Positions 33,355 to 33,476 of a DNA stretch of 33,476 nucleotides are shown here, one piece after another. Numbering within the stretch: the first letter of the stretch is position 1; every line of letters starts with the position of its first letter. Source of the DNA: Saccharopolyspora elongata (GTDB taxonomy: Bacteria > Actinomycetota > Actinomycetes > Mycobacteriales > Pseudonocardiaceae). The stretch is taken from positions 1-33,476 of the forward strand of contig NZ_SMKW01000095.1 of the NCBI RefSeq assembly GCF_004348985.1. Direction: 5' to 3'. The position numbers were made by a program, and so were the translations under genes. The notes beneath the pieces are model-generated. The model did no database searches and had not been told where the DNA came from. It saw only the letters and a program-made list of their open reading frames with translations.

Positions 33355-33476
33355 CTCACCGCTACCGGTTCATCTCCGCCCACCGTGCCGTCTACGGCGT
33401 CCAGCGGTTATGTCGCGTGCTCGAGGTGGCCCGCTCGGGCTTCTACGCCTGGCTCGGGCGTGGGCCCGCTCGCCAG
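33351..33476 (+). CDS. IS3-type transposase OrfB, start only (cut by the window edge)
   Basis: ATG 33351 overlaps the OrfA stop (ATGA). The visible 42 residues, MTHRYRFISAHRAVYGVQRL and CRVLEVARSGFYAWLGRGPA, are the standard beginning of IS3-family OrfB with the HTH_21-type region. The DDE integrase core lies outside the window. Whether this copy is active cannot be judged, but its OrfA looks incomplete. Confidence 0.75.
   Translation, partial: MTHRYRFISAHRAVYGVQRLCRVLEVARSGFYAWLGRGPARQ

Overview
The window is high-GC DNA with strong third-position G/C, GGAGG-type ribosome sites, frequent GTG starts and 1-4 base ATGA/GTGA overlaps. The gene families (NB-ARC/LuxR and PucR regulators, AcoR/MimR-like activator, ICE-type relaxase) point to an actinomycete, probably in or near the Pseudonocardiales (Saccharopolyspora/Amycolatopsis/Pseudonocardia). 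The order-level placement is inference, not a database result.

Layout. (1) 1-209: tail of a mutator-type transposase. (2) 590-5720: a compact five-gene ABC importer operon of the glycerol-3-phosphate/sugar (Ugp/Mal) type with a GpdQ/CpdA-like metallophosphoesterase in the middle, closed by a 14-bp hairpin; a LysR gene converges on it. (3) 6.9-9.6 kb: gene scrap containing a divergent LysR fragment with an in-frame stop, pieces of IS110, IS630 and IS5 transposases, and the 3' part of a tRNA-Val(GAC) that looks like an att site. (4) 9.67-12.0 kb: an intact 774-aa NB-ARC/LuxR regulator. (5) 12.07-14.04 kb: decayed lpd fragment, an unnamed fragment, a strong hairpin and a relaxase pseudogene, the probable remains of an integrated conjugative element. 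(6) 14.24-23.99 kb: a catabolic island made of class II HMG-CoA reductase and a GAF/PucR activator on the minus strand, diverging from hydantoinase/ketone-carboxylase-type hyuA-hyuB, a class III CoA-transferase and an enoyl-CoA hydratase. (7) 24.0-24.84 kb: a conserved hypothetical gene cut by an IS630 fragment. (8) 24.87-29.33 kb: an AcoR/MimR-type activator diverging from amidohydrolase, DUF59 Fe-S protein and zinc alcohol dehydrogenase. This is the accessory set that normally accompanies actinobacterial propane/acetone di-iron monooxygenases, but no monooxygenase or GroEL gene is present. (9) 29.37-33.15 kb: GldA-like polyol dehydrogenase, acetoin-reductase-like SDR, a 19-bp perfect terminator hairpin, a broken DeoR remnant and an aquaglyceroporin. 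(10) 33.19-33.48 kb: start of an IS3-type element.

How the genes may work together (inference). Region 8 could oxidise a secondary alcohol to a ketone. HyuAB of region 6 belong to the family that carboxylates ketones with ATP. The CoA-transferase and hydratase would activate and process the resulting acid, and the HMG-CoA reductase would connect the branch to HMG-CoA/mevalonate. Region 9 handles glycerol, diol or acetoin-type polyols, and region 2 probably imports glycerophosphodiesters or a related solute and hydrolyses them. The most interesting points are the monooxygenase-less MimR module with a perfect palindromic operator, the HyuAB-CoA transferase-HMGR grouping, and a possible gamma-subunit-like tail fused to HyuB.
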